Source of the DNA: Aptenodytes patagonicus
Taxonomy: Eukaryota; Chordata; Aves; Sphenisciformes; Spheniscidae
Length of the DNA: 64,000 bases
NCBI RefSeq assembly: GCF_965638725.1
Contig: NC_134963.1
Coordinates: forward strand, 15,528,501-15,592,500
Reading direction: 5' to 3'
Part shown: one piece after another, positions 12,650 to 21,413 of the stretch
Numbering within the stretch: the first letter of the stretch is position 1
Layout of the letters: every line of letters starts with the position of its first letter
The notes under the pieces: model-generated
What the model was told of the DNA's origin: nothing
Seen by the model: the letters and a program-made list of their open reading frames with translations, nothing else
Databases searched by the model: none
Program-made: the position numbers and the translations under genes

Positions 12650-12925
12650 TGCACGTAGGACGTGCATTTGCACAAGGGATTTGCGTTTGCACGAGAGAGA
12701 CTTTTGCATTGAGGGCGCGCGCGCACAAGGGAAGAACATTTGCACGAGGAAAGCGCATTTGCACGCAGGATGCTTTTGCATTAAGTGTGTGCGCACAAGA
12801 GAAGGGCATTTGCACACGGGGGGGTGCATTTGCACGCGGGATGCTATTGCGTCAAGGGGGTGTATGCACGAGGGTAGGGCATCTGCACGTGGGGTGTGCA
12901 TGCCCAGGGAGGTGTCTTTGCACGG
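12650..12925. repeat. TTTGCAC minisatellite, ~71-bp higher-order unit
   Basis: The stretch is made of 18-22 bp pieces built on GCATTTGCACGNGGGA. They are arranged in a larger unit that begins with TTTTGCATTGAGGGCG near 12702 and returns at about 12772 (TTTTGCATTAAG) and 12844 (TATTGCGTCAAG). The larger period is therefore 70-72 bp. A GCGCGCGCGC run is embedded at about 12716-12725. Confidence 0.88.
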
Positions 12926-14017
12926 GGAGGTGAAGCAGGGGAGTGCACTCGTGCACCCCAGCGACATCTGGGTGCAGCGGGCGCCCTGAGACGCAGGACG
13001 GGTGCTCGGAGCCGGCACACGGGCGTTAGTCAGCACCGACCCGGCTCTGACTCACCGCTTAATGGATGCAGGCTGGCACTGCGCTGCACGGCACGGCGGG
13101 TGCCTGGCCATGGGCCACCACGGGTGCAGGCTGGAGCTGGGGGGGGGAGGGCGGGCCGGGGCACCCCAGGGCTGCAGGTGGCTCTGCGGGGTCACCCTCT
13201 GCCCACCGGCAACCCAGCACAGGGTGGGAATTAGGGGAGCAGCCCGTGGGACACCCCATCCCTGGTCTTGGGCACGCTGGGGAGCTCGGGGCACCCATGG
13301 GTGCTCAGCTCCCACGTGGTTCGGGACTGGGTTGCAGGATGACAACATAAAACACTGCTCCCCGGGGCGCAAAGCCGGCCGGGGCCCTGCTCTTCGGGGA
13401 CAGCATCTTGGGGACGTGGGGGCCTTATTCCTTCCTTGCCCAGCGGCTGCCAGCCCCGCGCCGTCCCCGCCGTCTGCATCCGTCCTCATCCATCACCGCC
13501 GGCGTGGGCTGATGCCCGGCACAGCGCTGCCGTCTGCATCCCTCCACCTCTTCCTCTTCCCGGCCTTTTGTCTCCCAGGGAAAAAAAGGGGAAAGAAAAT
13601 GAAATGAGGAGGGAGAGGGGAAGGGAGAGGCAGCCTCGCCGGGGGGATGGCACCCTGGGTGGCCCTGCTCCGGGCAGAGACCTGGCCAGCTCGGTGCATC
13701 TCCCCCTGCCCCGACACCTCCCCTGGGGCAGCTGCCGCAAAGCTGTAATTAAAAGCCCGACCTGTATCTTGTCGGCTTAATTAGGGGCTTAACAGGCGAA
13801 GAGGGAGGATTGCCGGAGGGGAAGCCGCAGCTCCGGAGCTGGAACCTCTGGCTGGTACCGGAGGTGCCCACTCAGCCACCGGGGCAGAGCACCAGGGAGG
13901 GCATAACGTATGGATGCTATAAAATGAAAAGCACGTGGAGCTGCTCCAGCCACCACGGTTTCCCTGCGAGCGGGGGGTGAAACGCTGGAGGCTGCTCGGG
14001 CCGAGCCGGGGGACGCT
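12926..14017. other. Intergenic, candidate AT island at 13740-13795
   Basis: No gene is seen. The only compositional outlier is a short AT-rich patch near 13740-13795 with two homeobox-type cores (GTAATTAAAA and CTTAATTAGG) separated by about 25 bases. It could be a conserved regulatory element, but conservation cannot be judged here. Confidence 0.5.
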
Positions 14018-14596
14018 GGGCGAGGTGCGGTGGGGTGCAGGGCCATGCGGTGGGGTGCAGGACTGTGTGATGGGGTGCAGGACCACACCATGAATGCAGG
14101 ACCACACAGTGGGATGCAGGACCACGCCGTGGGGTGCGAGGCCATGTGACGGGGTGCAGGACCGCACCGTGGGGTGTGGGACCGCGTGGTGGGATGCCGG
14201 ACCATGCGGTGGGGTGCAGGACCATGCGACGGGGTGCAGGATCATGTGATGGGTTGCAAGACCACATGGTGGGGCGCATGATCATGCAATGGGGTGCCTG
14301 ACCTTGTGGCGGGGTGCAGGGCCACACAGGGGATGCAGGATGCTGTGGTTCGGTGCAGGACCGCGCAGCAGGGTGTGGGACCATGTGATGGGGTGCAGGA
14401 TGGGCTGGTGGGCTGCAGAACTGTACAATGGGACTCAGGACGGCGCAGCGGGCTGCAGGATGACATGGTGTGGCGCAGGATGGTGCAGCAGGCTGCAGCA
14501 CCACATGCTTTGGTGCAGGACCACGTGGTGGGGAGCGGGACCTCGCAGGCTGCAGCAGGTCACAGGACCGTGTGGTTTGGCGTAGGACCGTACAAC
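14018..14596. repeat. ~20-bp GGGGTGCAGGACCA minisatellite
   Basis: Roughly 28 tandem copies of a degenerate unit near GGGGTGCAGGACCATGCGGT, with variants such as GGGATGCAGGACCACGCC. Divergence is highest toward the right end (14330-14596), where the unit becomes GGCTGCAGGATG. Long frames on both strands follow from the repeat and are not considered genes. Confidence 0.92.
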
Positions 14597-14760
14597 ATGC
14601 TTGGGACCAACACGCGCCCAGGAGATCCTGGGACCTGCTGCCCTGAGAGCACAAGGGCCGGTATCTCTCCGGGCACGGAGGAGAGCGAGCAGGCACTGCC
14701 GACCAGCCAACGGCCGGCCCTGATGGGGACACGGCCCTGGGGAAGGAGACGCCAGCTTGG

Positions 14761-14804
14761 CCAGGATCCCACCAGCCAGGATCCCACCAGCCAGGATCCC
14801 ACTC
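14761..14804. repeat. 15-bp triplicate (CCAGGATCCCACCAG)
   Basis: Three head-to-tail copies of CCAGGATCCCACCAG; the last is altered at its end. It is a very young or well-conserved short tandem duplication. Confidence 0.9.
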
Positions 14805-15043
14805 CTTCACCCTCGCCATTAATTTCCCCTTCCCTAGTAACCACCTCGGGCAGCAGCATCCCTCCTGGCCTTCCCGGGCATCTGCTGCCACCGCTGCTCG
14901 GGGAGCCCCGGGGCCAGATCCGGAAGAGGAACGCTGGAGTCCCTCTCCCATTGCCGCCTCCTGCCTGGCCGCGGCATCACCTGTTGCAGGGACACTGGGC
15001 ATCGTCACAGCCCTGCCGGGATGCTGCCTACTGCCAGCCTGGG

Positions 15044-15155
15044 CATCGTGGTGCTGGGTGCCGCCCGGCGTGAGCATCATGGCACCGGGTGCCACCAGCT
15101 CCTGGCATCATGGCACTGGGTACCACCGGGTCCTGGCGTCACGGTGCCCGGGTAT
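15044..15155. repeat. 31-bp tandem repeat (CATCATGGCACTGGGTACCA)
   Basis: Three and a half copies of a unit of about 31 bp that starts CATCATGGCACCGGGTGCCA, with copies beginning near 15045, 15076, 15107 and 15138. The motif GGCACCGGGTGCC inside the unit is self-complementary. Confidence 0.8.
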
Positions 15156-16639
15156 CCCGGGACAGCAGCTCACAGCACCCCGGAGAGATGGAGCTGGTGT
15201 CGCTACCTGACGTCGCTGTGCCGGTGTGGTACGGCTGATTGCCAGTGTCTCCTGGAGAGCATCGCCTGCGTGCCGACGGCGGGATGGGGGCAGAGCCTGG
15301 CCCGGCACAGCCACGTCCTGAAGGCAAATCTCATTGCAAGGAGATTTGTTGGGGGTGATGTGTATGGAGAGGAAAAGGCCACAGGGATGCTGCGAGGGAG
15401 GCATGGAAGCCATTTCCAAACAGCTGTAACGCTCAACCGAGGGTTTTGTTTTGGACTCCGACTTCAGCGTCGGTTGTAGCAAAGAAAAGCCGCTCGGTGA
15501 CCTGCCCGGTGCCAGCGCCCACCCGTGTCGGAGCTGGACAGGCGCTGTGAGGTGGGGTTTGTTGCGTTGATTCCTCTTCCTGCCACTGTCGCTGGGGGCA
15601 TGGGCTGAAGGTCAGCCCAGGGCTGGTGGTGGTGGTGGGGGGGGTCAGGGATGGCTTCACCCTGGTGTGGTGCCTCTGGGGCCGAGCACGGCTCTGCCAG
15701 AGCCTTCCCCTTTGCTCCCCTCTCGTGTGCCGCTTTCGAAAAAACCAGATCCCACCCTACGCTACCGCACCCCTTCCTGGGCAGGCTTCGCGTCTCACGG
15801 GTCTCGTTTTATGCTGTTAATGAGTTTAAGAAGGTCCTTGGCTGAGGTCTCCGGGAGTTGTCTCCCCCCTCGGTCTCTTGGCAGGAGCAAGTGGAGTCAC
15901 CGCCGCCCTCAGCATCTCGGGGTGCATCCGCTCTGAGGGCTGCTAAGAAGAGGGTCCTTTCAATTTTTCCCACTTTTCATAAAGAACAATTAACCCTAAG
16001 CAGAAGCCTTGCCTCCTCCCACAGAGGGGCTATTTTCCCCCTTGGGAACCCAAATTAAATGGGGCTCTCAAAGCCTTTCCCGTTCTCCCTTCCCTCCCCA
16101 CCCGCACCGGCTGCCTGGAGCTTTGCCCAGCGTTTCTGCCATCACAGGTGTGATTTTTTTTTTTTTTTTCCCTGAAATACATCCCAGCGCGGGAACGGCC
16201 ACGGCCGCGCCGGGTAGCGGCTCCCGAAACCTCCCCGGCGGGTTATCGCAGCCGCCCTCCCCAGGTTTAATAGCAGGCGCTGGGAGCTGGCAGCCGGCGC
16301 GGCAGCAGGGATAACCTTGCGGCTTGGTACGTTGCAGCCATCCCTCTTCTTCCATCAAGCATTCATTTAAGAAACATTTCACTAAATACCCAGCTGACAG
16401 CAGCGGCCCTGGGAGATTGATGCCGCCGGTGCCTCCGAGGGCTCGGTGCCAGCGGGTGACTTTAAAATGACACAACGGCCACCCTGGGCCGCTCACGTCC
16501 CCTCCCTGCGCTCAGCGTGAGCGATGTTATATCCCAAAGGACACTGTGATCCCACACCCCCCACACACCCCCCCAGCATCCTGACGCTGTCCTGGGGTGA
16601 GTTATCTGTGGGGTTGTCCTGGGGGATCCCATCTCCATC
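15156..16639. other. Intergenic, no gene seen
   Basis: Mixed-composition sequence. A T-run lies near 16147-16169, and an AT-richer patch near 15955-16005 contains CATAAAGAACAATTAACCC. No exon, RNA gene or element recognised. Confidence 0.5.
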
Positions 16640-17320
16640 TCTGCCAGGTTTCCCCATCTCTGTGAGCTTTCCCATCCCTGTGAGGGATCCCCCTCCCCAT
16701 CCCTTTCCCATCCCATCTCCAACCCCATCCCCATCCCATCCTATCTCTAGCCCCATCCCATCCCATCCTATCCCATCCCATCTCCAACTCTATCCTCATC
16801 CTATCTCCAACCCCATCCCCATCCCATCCTATCCCCATCCTTTCCCATCCCCACCCCTGTGAGGGATCCCCATCCCCATCCTCATCCCCATCTCATCCCA
16901 TCTCCAACCCTGTCCCCATCCCATCCCCATCCTATCACCAACCCCATCTCCATCCCATCTCCAACCCCATCCCCATCCCATCCCATCCCATCTCCAACCC
17001 CATCCCATCCTATCCCCATCCCTTCCCATCCCCATCCCTGTGAGGGATCCCCATCCTCATCCCCATCTCATCCCATCCCCATCCCATCCCATCCCATCCT
17101 ATCTCCAACTCCATCCTCATCCCAGTTCCAACCCCATCCCCATCCCATCCCGTCCCCATGAGGGATCCCCATCCCGTCCCCATCCTCATCCCCATCTCAT
17201 CCCATCTCCAACCCTGTCCCCATCCCCTCCCCATCCCAATCCTCATCGCCATCCCATCCTCATCCCCATCTACATCCTCATCATCCCCATCCTCATCCTC
17301 ATCCTCATCCATCTCCCCCC
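16640..17320. repeat. CCCATC-type minisatellite with ~180-bp higher-order repeat
   Basis: Pyrimidine-rich top strand made of CCATCCCCATCCCATC words. A punctuating block CCCTGTGAGGGATCCCC (variant CCCATGAGGGATCCCC) recurs near 16677, 16857, 17037 and 17157. That gives spacings of about 180, 180 and 120 bp, so a larger unit was amplified. The bottom strand reads GGGATGGGGATGGGAT, with G-triplets at 2-3 base spacing, and could form G-quadruplexes. Confidence 0.95.
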
Positions 17321-20077
17321 ATGGCAGGTTCCCTCTCTCCTCCGGAAGGACAATCGGGAATTTCAACTGGGGGACGTGGCAGAGACCGGACTTGCAAACA
17401 CCCGGATAAATGGAGGTGGCAGGATACGCTCGGGGCAGGGAGAGAGTCCAGCACGGGAGTCTCTGCTGGGCAGGGGGACGGCGGGGGGCGAGGAGGGCAT
17501 CTCAGCCCTGCCAGGGGAGGCTGAGGAGGCAGGCTCAGTAATAAATGAGGAGGAGAAGATTAAATTAAAGAGAAATCAGCACTGTCTCGGTGCCAGCATG
17601 GCTTCATTCCTTTTAATCCCCCCCCCCCCCAACCTTCCTGAGAGAAATAAAGACGTTGATGTCGGGATGTGAACCCGGGAGCAAGCGCTCTTGAGAGCAA
17701 GATCCTCGCAAAGCTGCAAATAAGATGCAAAACGCCAGGCCTGGATCGCGCCGCTCCCGCCTCGTTAGCGGGATCAGCTAATGAGGGTACCATCCGAGAG
17801 GGTCGGGAAGGTGCTGCCGTCACGGGAGGGACGAAGGGATGGCGGGGGGGGGGAGAGGTGGCGTTGCCCTGCTGGCAAGGCTGGCCCCAGCCCCTGAGAA
17901 AATAAAAGGAGAATTGTGAAGAGGAACCGCTGATAAAATAATGGGAGAATTATGAAGAGGAACATGCGCAACGTCCCGGCGGCGCGGGAAACACGTAAAT
18001 CACCTGGCTGTGGCTGGGATTTTAAGCTGAAATCCCTGGGGTTTGGGGACGCCGCTGCCTCCACCCCGTCATCTCAGTGCGTGGCGATGGACCGAGGTCT
18101 GAGGAAACCAATTCAGAGTTTCTCACCCCAAAATAAGTGAGGAAATTGAAGCAAGGGGGCTGCGGGGCAGAGTGGTGGGCGACGGCGCAGATTGTACCGG
18201 GGGAAGGTCCCAGCCTTCACCCCGTGAGGAAGAGGGCGGTGCGGCCGAGCAGGATGAGGGTCTCCAGCCGGACTCGGGGAAATGCCAGGACCGCTCCGCT
18301 GATGATCCCTAATGAGTAAAAAAACCGATCACGACTTCAAATGCAATTAAGCTGTTGTTTAATTCTCATTTTTCCCTCGTGCCGCCGCGTCCTCACGCCC
18401 TCCATCCCCAGGGATGAAGCAACAGGAGCCGGGACAGAGCGGCTGCCTCCCCCATCCGCGGGGAAGGATGCTCCGACAGGTCCCCGTTGCTGCCGAGCGC
18501 GGAGATCTCCTGGGGCGATTTGTGGGGAAAAGCCCAGAAACGTGCGGTATTATTCCCGCCGGGGGTTTGGGTGGCCAGAAATTAATGAGTTTCCACGCCG
18601 GGGCCTCCGGTGGGCAAACGGAGAATTAATTGAGAGGGCAACTTCGTTAACACCGAGGAGCAAATTGATCCACTAAGAAGAAAAGGAGGAGATTTTCAAT
18701 TAGGCTGCGTTGCCTTTTTGGGGTTCTTTCTTCCCAAAAGTCCCATATTATTATCAGCATCCTCCCCCCCAGGGCCGTGCTGTGAGCTCAACCGCAGTAT
18801 TAGACACCGGAGACTCCCCGTGGGGAGCGGGTCCGTGTGCCCCAACGCTGTCCCGAGCCCTGGTGGAGGATGAAGTTTTATCAGAGCTGGAAAAAGCCAC
18901 CCCTGAGCCATGACATCCCGGGAGGAAGGATCCCGCCCTGGGAGCCGACACCCCGGAGCAGCAGGGATTCGATCATCCCTGAAATTCCCCAGCTCGGGAG
19001 CGCGGCCGTGGCGGTTTTCCGCTGCCGGAGAAGGAAATTTCTCCCGGCTAAAAAACAGCTTAAAGGAGACCCCAGCTGGTTAAAACCACCCAGCAGCTGC
19101 ACAGGCAGCGCTGCCGGGAGGCGGCTGGGGAAGGGCGATGGGTTTTGGGGAGCCCCGGCACGGGGTCCCGGCCGCTGCTCCCGCTGGAGGTGGGAGATTT
19201 AGCGCAGGGGCAGCTGCCCGAAAATTCCCGGCAGCGTGGAACTGAATGAGGCAGCGGCTGAGGCTGAGCACGTGGCCGGGGCTGCGGGATGCCGGGGGGA
19301 TTTTAATAACGAGGTTGGAGCGGCAGGAACCCCATTCTGAAATTTTGGGGGGGGTGTGGTGTGTGTCTTGTGACAGTCCCAACACGAGAAGCACATCTGG
19401 AGCCCCTCCAGCTGTGCCTCAGTTTCCCCATGGCTCTTGAGCATCCTGGGGGTTCGGATGAGCACCTGAGAGGTGCCGACCGCCCCCCTTTTTCTTTCCC
19501 ACCCCGTTACGGCTCTGGGGACATTTTCCCTCCTGCCCCCAACCCCTTACCTCCCTCCACAGCACCTCCAAAGGCAGCCTCCGGCGGGGAGCGGGGGCTT
19601 TGGCAGCCTCCCCGCGCCACCATGCCCAAGCCAGAGAGATGCCACCAAGGCACGGGGGACGCCGTGACCCCCTCGCCTCCCAACGGGGCCGGGGTCTGCC
19701 GGGGCCACCCCCACCCAGGGAGAGAAGCCAGGTGAGGCGGGGCGGTGGGGTGGGACTTGGGAGGAGAGCGACCCCAGATCCTGGGCAGCACCCCAGGGCA
19801 CAGCAACCGGGGCACAGACGGATGCGATGGGGACACGGATGCTGCGGGGACGTGGCGCGGCACGTGAACCCGACTGTGATTAATCAATAACAAAGTGAGA
19901 AATAAGGCAAAAAAAATGTGATCAGGGCTTGGGGGGAAGCGGGGGGCGACTGGAAATGGGGGCGGGGATGGAGGGCTTCGCTCCTGGCCCTGCTTCGCTC
20001 CTCTTCCACACCTCGGTTTTGCCCTGCTGCGGGAGCACGAGGTCCGGCCGTGGTGTCCCTGCCACCCCGCAGCGCCC
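17321..20077. other. NF2-CABP7 intergenic, candidate regulatory AT islands
   Basis: No gene is seen. AT-rich islands with repeated AATTAA/TTAATT cores occur near 18295-18370 and 18575-18710 inside otherwise GC-rich DNA, and could be regulatory elements for CABP7 or NF2. A C-run lies at about 17620-17630. A CCTCAGTTTCCCC motif lies near 19418-19430. The region ends with TTAATCAATAACAAAG near 19880-19895. Confidence 0.5.
17896..17963. repeat. 36-bp duplication (GAGAATTNTGAAGAGGAAC)
   Basis: Two adjacent copies, 17896-17927 and 17932-17963. Both contain AAAATAA followed by GGAGAATT and TGAAGAGGAAC and differ at only a few positions. The unit spacing is 36 bp. Confidence 0.85.
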
Positions 20078-20290
20078 TGGGGACCTCAGGGTGACGGTTG
20101 CCCTGGCCCAGGGTGCTGTGAGCAGAGACTTTGGGGCGACGATGGCCTGGGGTGCCGTGTGCGGGGACCTGGGGGTGACGACTGCCCGGGCACGGGGTGC
20201 CGCGTGCGGGGACCTTGGAGCGATGGCAGCCTGGGGTGTCGTGTGCGGGGACCTGGGGGTGACGACTTCCCCGGGCACGGGGTGCCACGG
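20078..20290. repeat. ~42-bp tandem repeat upstream of CABP7
   Basis: Five degenerate copies of a 38-46 bp unit beginning GGGGACCTGGGGGTGACGAC and ending GGGGTGCCGTGTGC. Alternate copies resemble each other more closely: those near 20165 and 20248 share GACCTGGGGGTGACGACT, and those near 20120 and 20210 share the GATGGCCTGGGGTG type. This suggests an approximately 84-bp dimer was amplified. Confidence 0.85.
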
Positions 20291-20833
20291 GGACCCACCA
20301 CCTCTGGCGCTGGCACCGGGGCTGCCGTTCTCCACCACCCAGCACCCCCACCCCCACCCCCCCCCACCCCCCCCCGAGCACCCACCCCGGCCGGGTGCCC
20401 CAGCCCCTCCGGCAGCACCCGCTCCTCCACCAGCCCCACCGGGGCAGGATCCGGCCCGGGACACTCACGGGCGACTCTGACACCCTCTCTGCCGCAACTC
20501 CCCCCCCCCCACCCCGGGGGGTGGGGGTGGGGGTGGGGGAGGCACCACCCCCCGCCCCCCGCCCCCAGCCCCATTTGCCAGGCGGGACCATTCAAAACCC
20601 GCCCGGCCCCGCCGCTTCTCCCCGGATTCCGCCGCCGCTTCCCCGGGGCCGCGGCCGAGGATGCTCCGTCTGCCGGGGGCGGCGGGGGGGGAGCGTGTGC
20701 GCGGCGCCGGGGGCTGAGCCAGCGGCGGGGAGCCGAGCCCCGGCCCTGCCCGGGACACTTAGCGGGGAGGAAGAAGAGGAGGAGGAGGAGGGAGGAGGAA
20801 GAAGAAGAGGCCGCCCTCGGCCTCGGCCCCGCC

Positions 20834-20890
20834 ATGCCGGGCCCCGCCGGGGAGCGTGGCCCGGCGGCAGCGGCCCCCCGGGGACTGTGA
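20834..20890 (+). other. Upstream ORF 1 in presumed CABP7 leader
   Basis: An ATG with G at -3 opens an 18-codon frame (MPGPAGERGPAAAAPRGL) ending in TGA at 20888-20890. It matters only if transcription starts upstream of 20834, which I cannot show. Confidence 0.35.
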
Positions 20891-20928
20891 GCGGCCCGGG
20901 GCTGGCGGAGGGGGGGCCCCGGAGCGGC

Positions 20929-20982
20929 ATGGCCAGCCCCGTCCCCCCCGCCGCCGCCGCCGCCGCCGCCGCCGGGATTTAG
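20929..20982 (+). other. Upstream ORF 2 with poly-Ala from a GCC repeat
   Basis: The ATG sits in a strong context (G at -3, G at +4). The frame encodes MASPVPPAAAAAAAAGI and stops with TAG at 20980-20982, 322 bases before the CABP7 start. The alanine run is the GCC triplet repeat read in frame, so its length would vary with the repeat. Leader status is inferred. Confidence 0.4.
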
Positions 20983-21304
20983 CCGGTGCCTGGATGCTTT
21001 CGCCTCCCGTTTCCACTTCGGGCGGGCATGTGCGCGGGGGAACCGGGCCGCCCCCAGCCTCCTCCGGCGCGGATCCCCCCCGCGCCCTGACTCCCCGGTG
21101 AGGGGCTCCGCCGCCAGCCCCGTCCCGCCACCGGCCCCGGAGGACGGGGGAGAGCCCGCCCGCCCTGGCCCCCCCCTGGCCGGTGGGTGCCGGGCGGGGG
21201 GCGGCGGGCGCCGGTAACTTGTTTTTAGCGTACCCCGGTACCGGCTGGGGCACCCCCCCCGGGGAGATTTGGGTTTAAACTTTGGCTTTTGGGAAGCCCC
21301 GAAG

Positions 21305-21413
21305 ATGCCTTTCCACCCGGTGACGGCGGCTTTGATGTACCGGGGGATCTACACCGTCCCCAACATCCTCGCCGAGCAGCACCCCGTGGAGATCCCCGAG
21401 GACGAGCTGGAGG
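21305..21413 (+). CDS. CABP7: CABP7 coding exon 1
   Basis: Codes residues 1-36 plus one base and begins [14 protein letters not shown]. The start at 21305 is chosen because the family begins there and no in-frame ATG lies shortly upstream. The donor is GTGAGCG at 21414. The intron that follows (3.9 kb) contains G-runs directly after the donor. Confidence 0.96.

Larger units (their letters stand above)
20480..21304 (+). promoter_or_regulatory. CABP7: CABP7 CpG-island promoter / 5' UTR region
   Basis: Very high GC and CpG density leads up to the CABP7 start. No TATA box is visible, so the transcription start cannot be placed. The stretch includes a GGA/GAA purine run (20767-20812), a CCG/GCC triplet run (about nine units, 20948-20974) and two short upstream ORFs. 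The CpG-rich character continues into intron 1. Confidence 0.7.

Noticed and set aside
13917-15095. A 392-codon minus-strand frame rich in HPTAWS-type repeats
   Set aside because: It is produced by the 20-bp GGGGTGCAGGACCA array, whose units lack stops on this strand. No non-repeat domain was seen.
16524-17161. Pro/Ser/His and Gly/Met/Asp repeat proteins on both strands
   Set aside because: They are translations of the CCCATC array.
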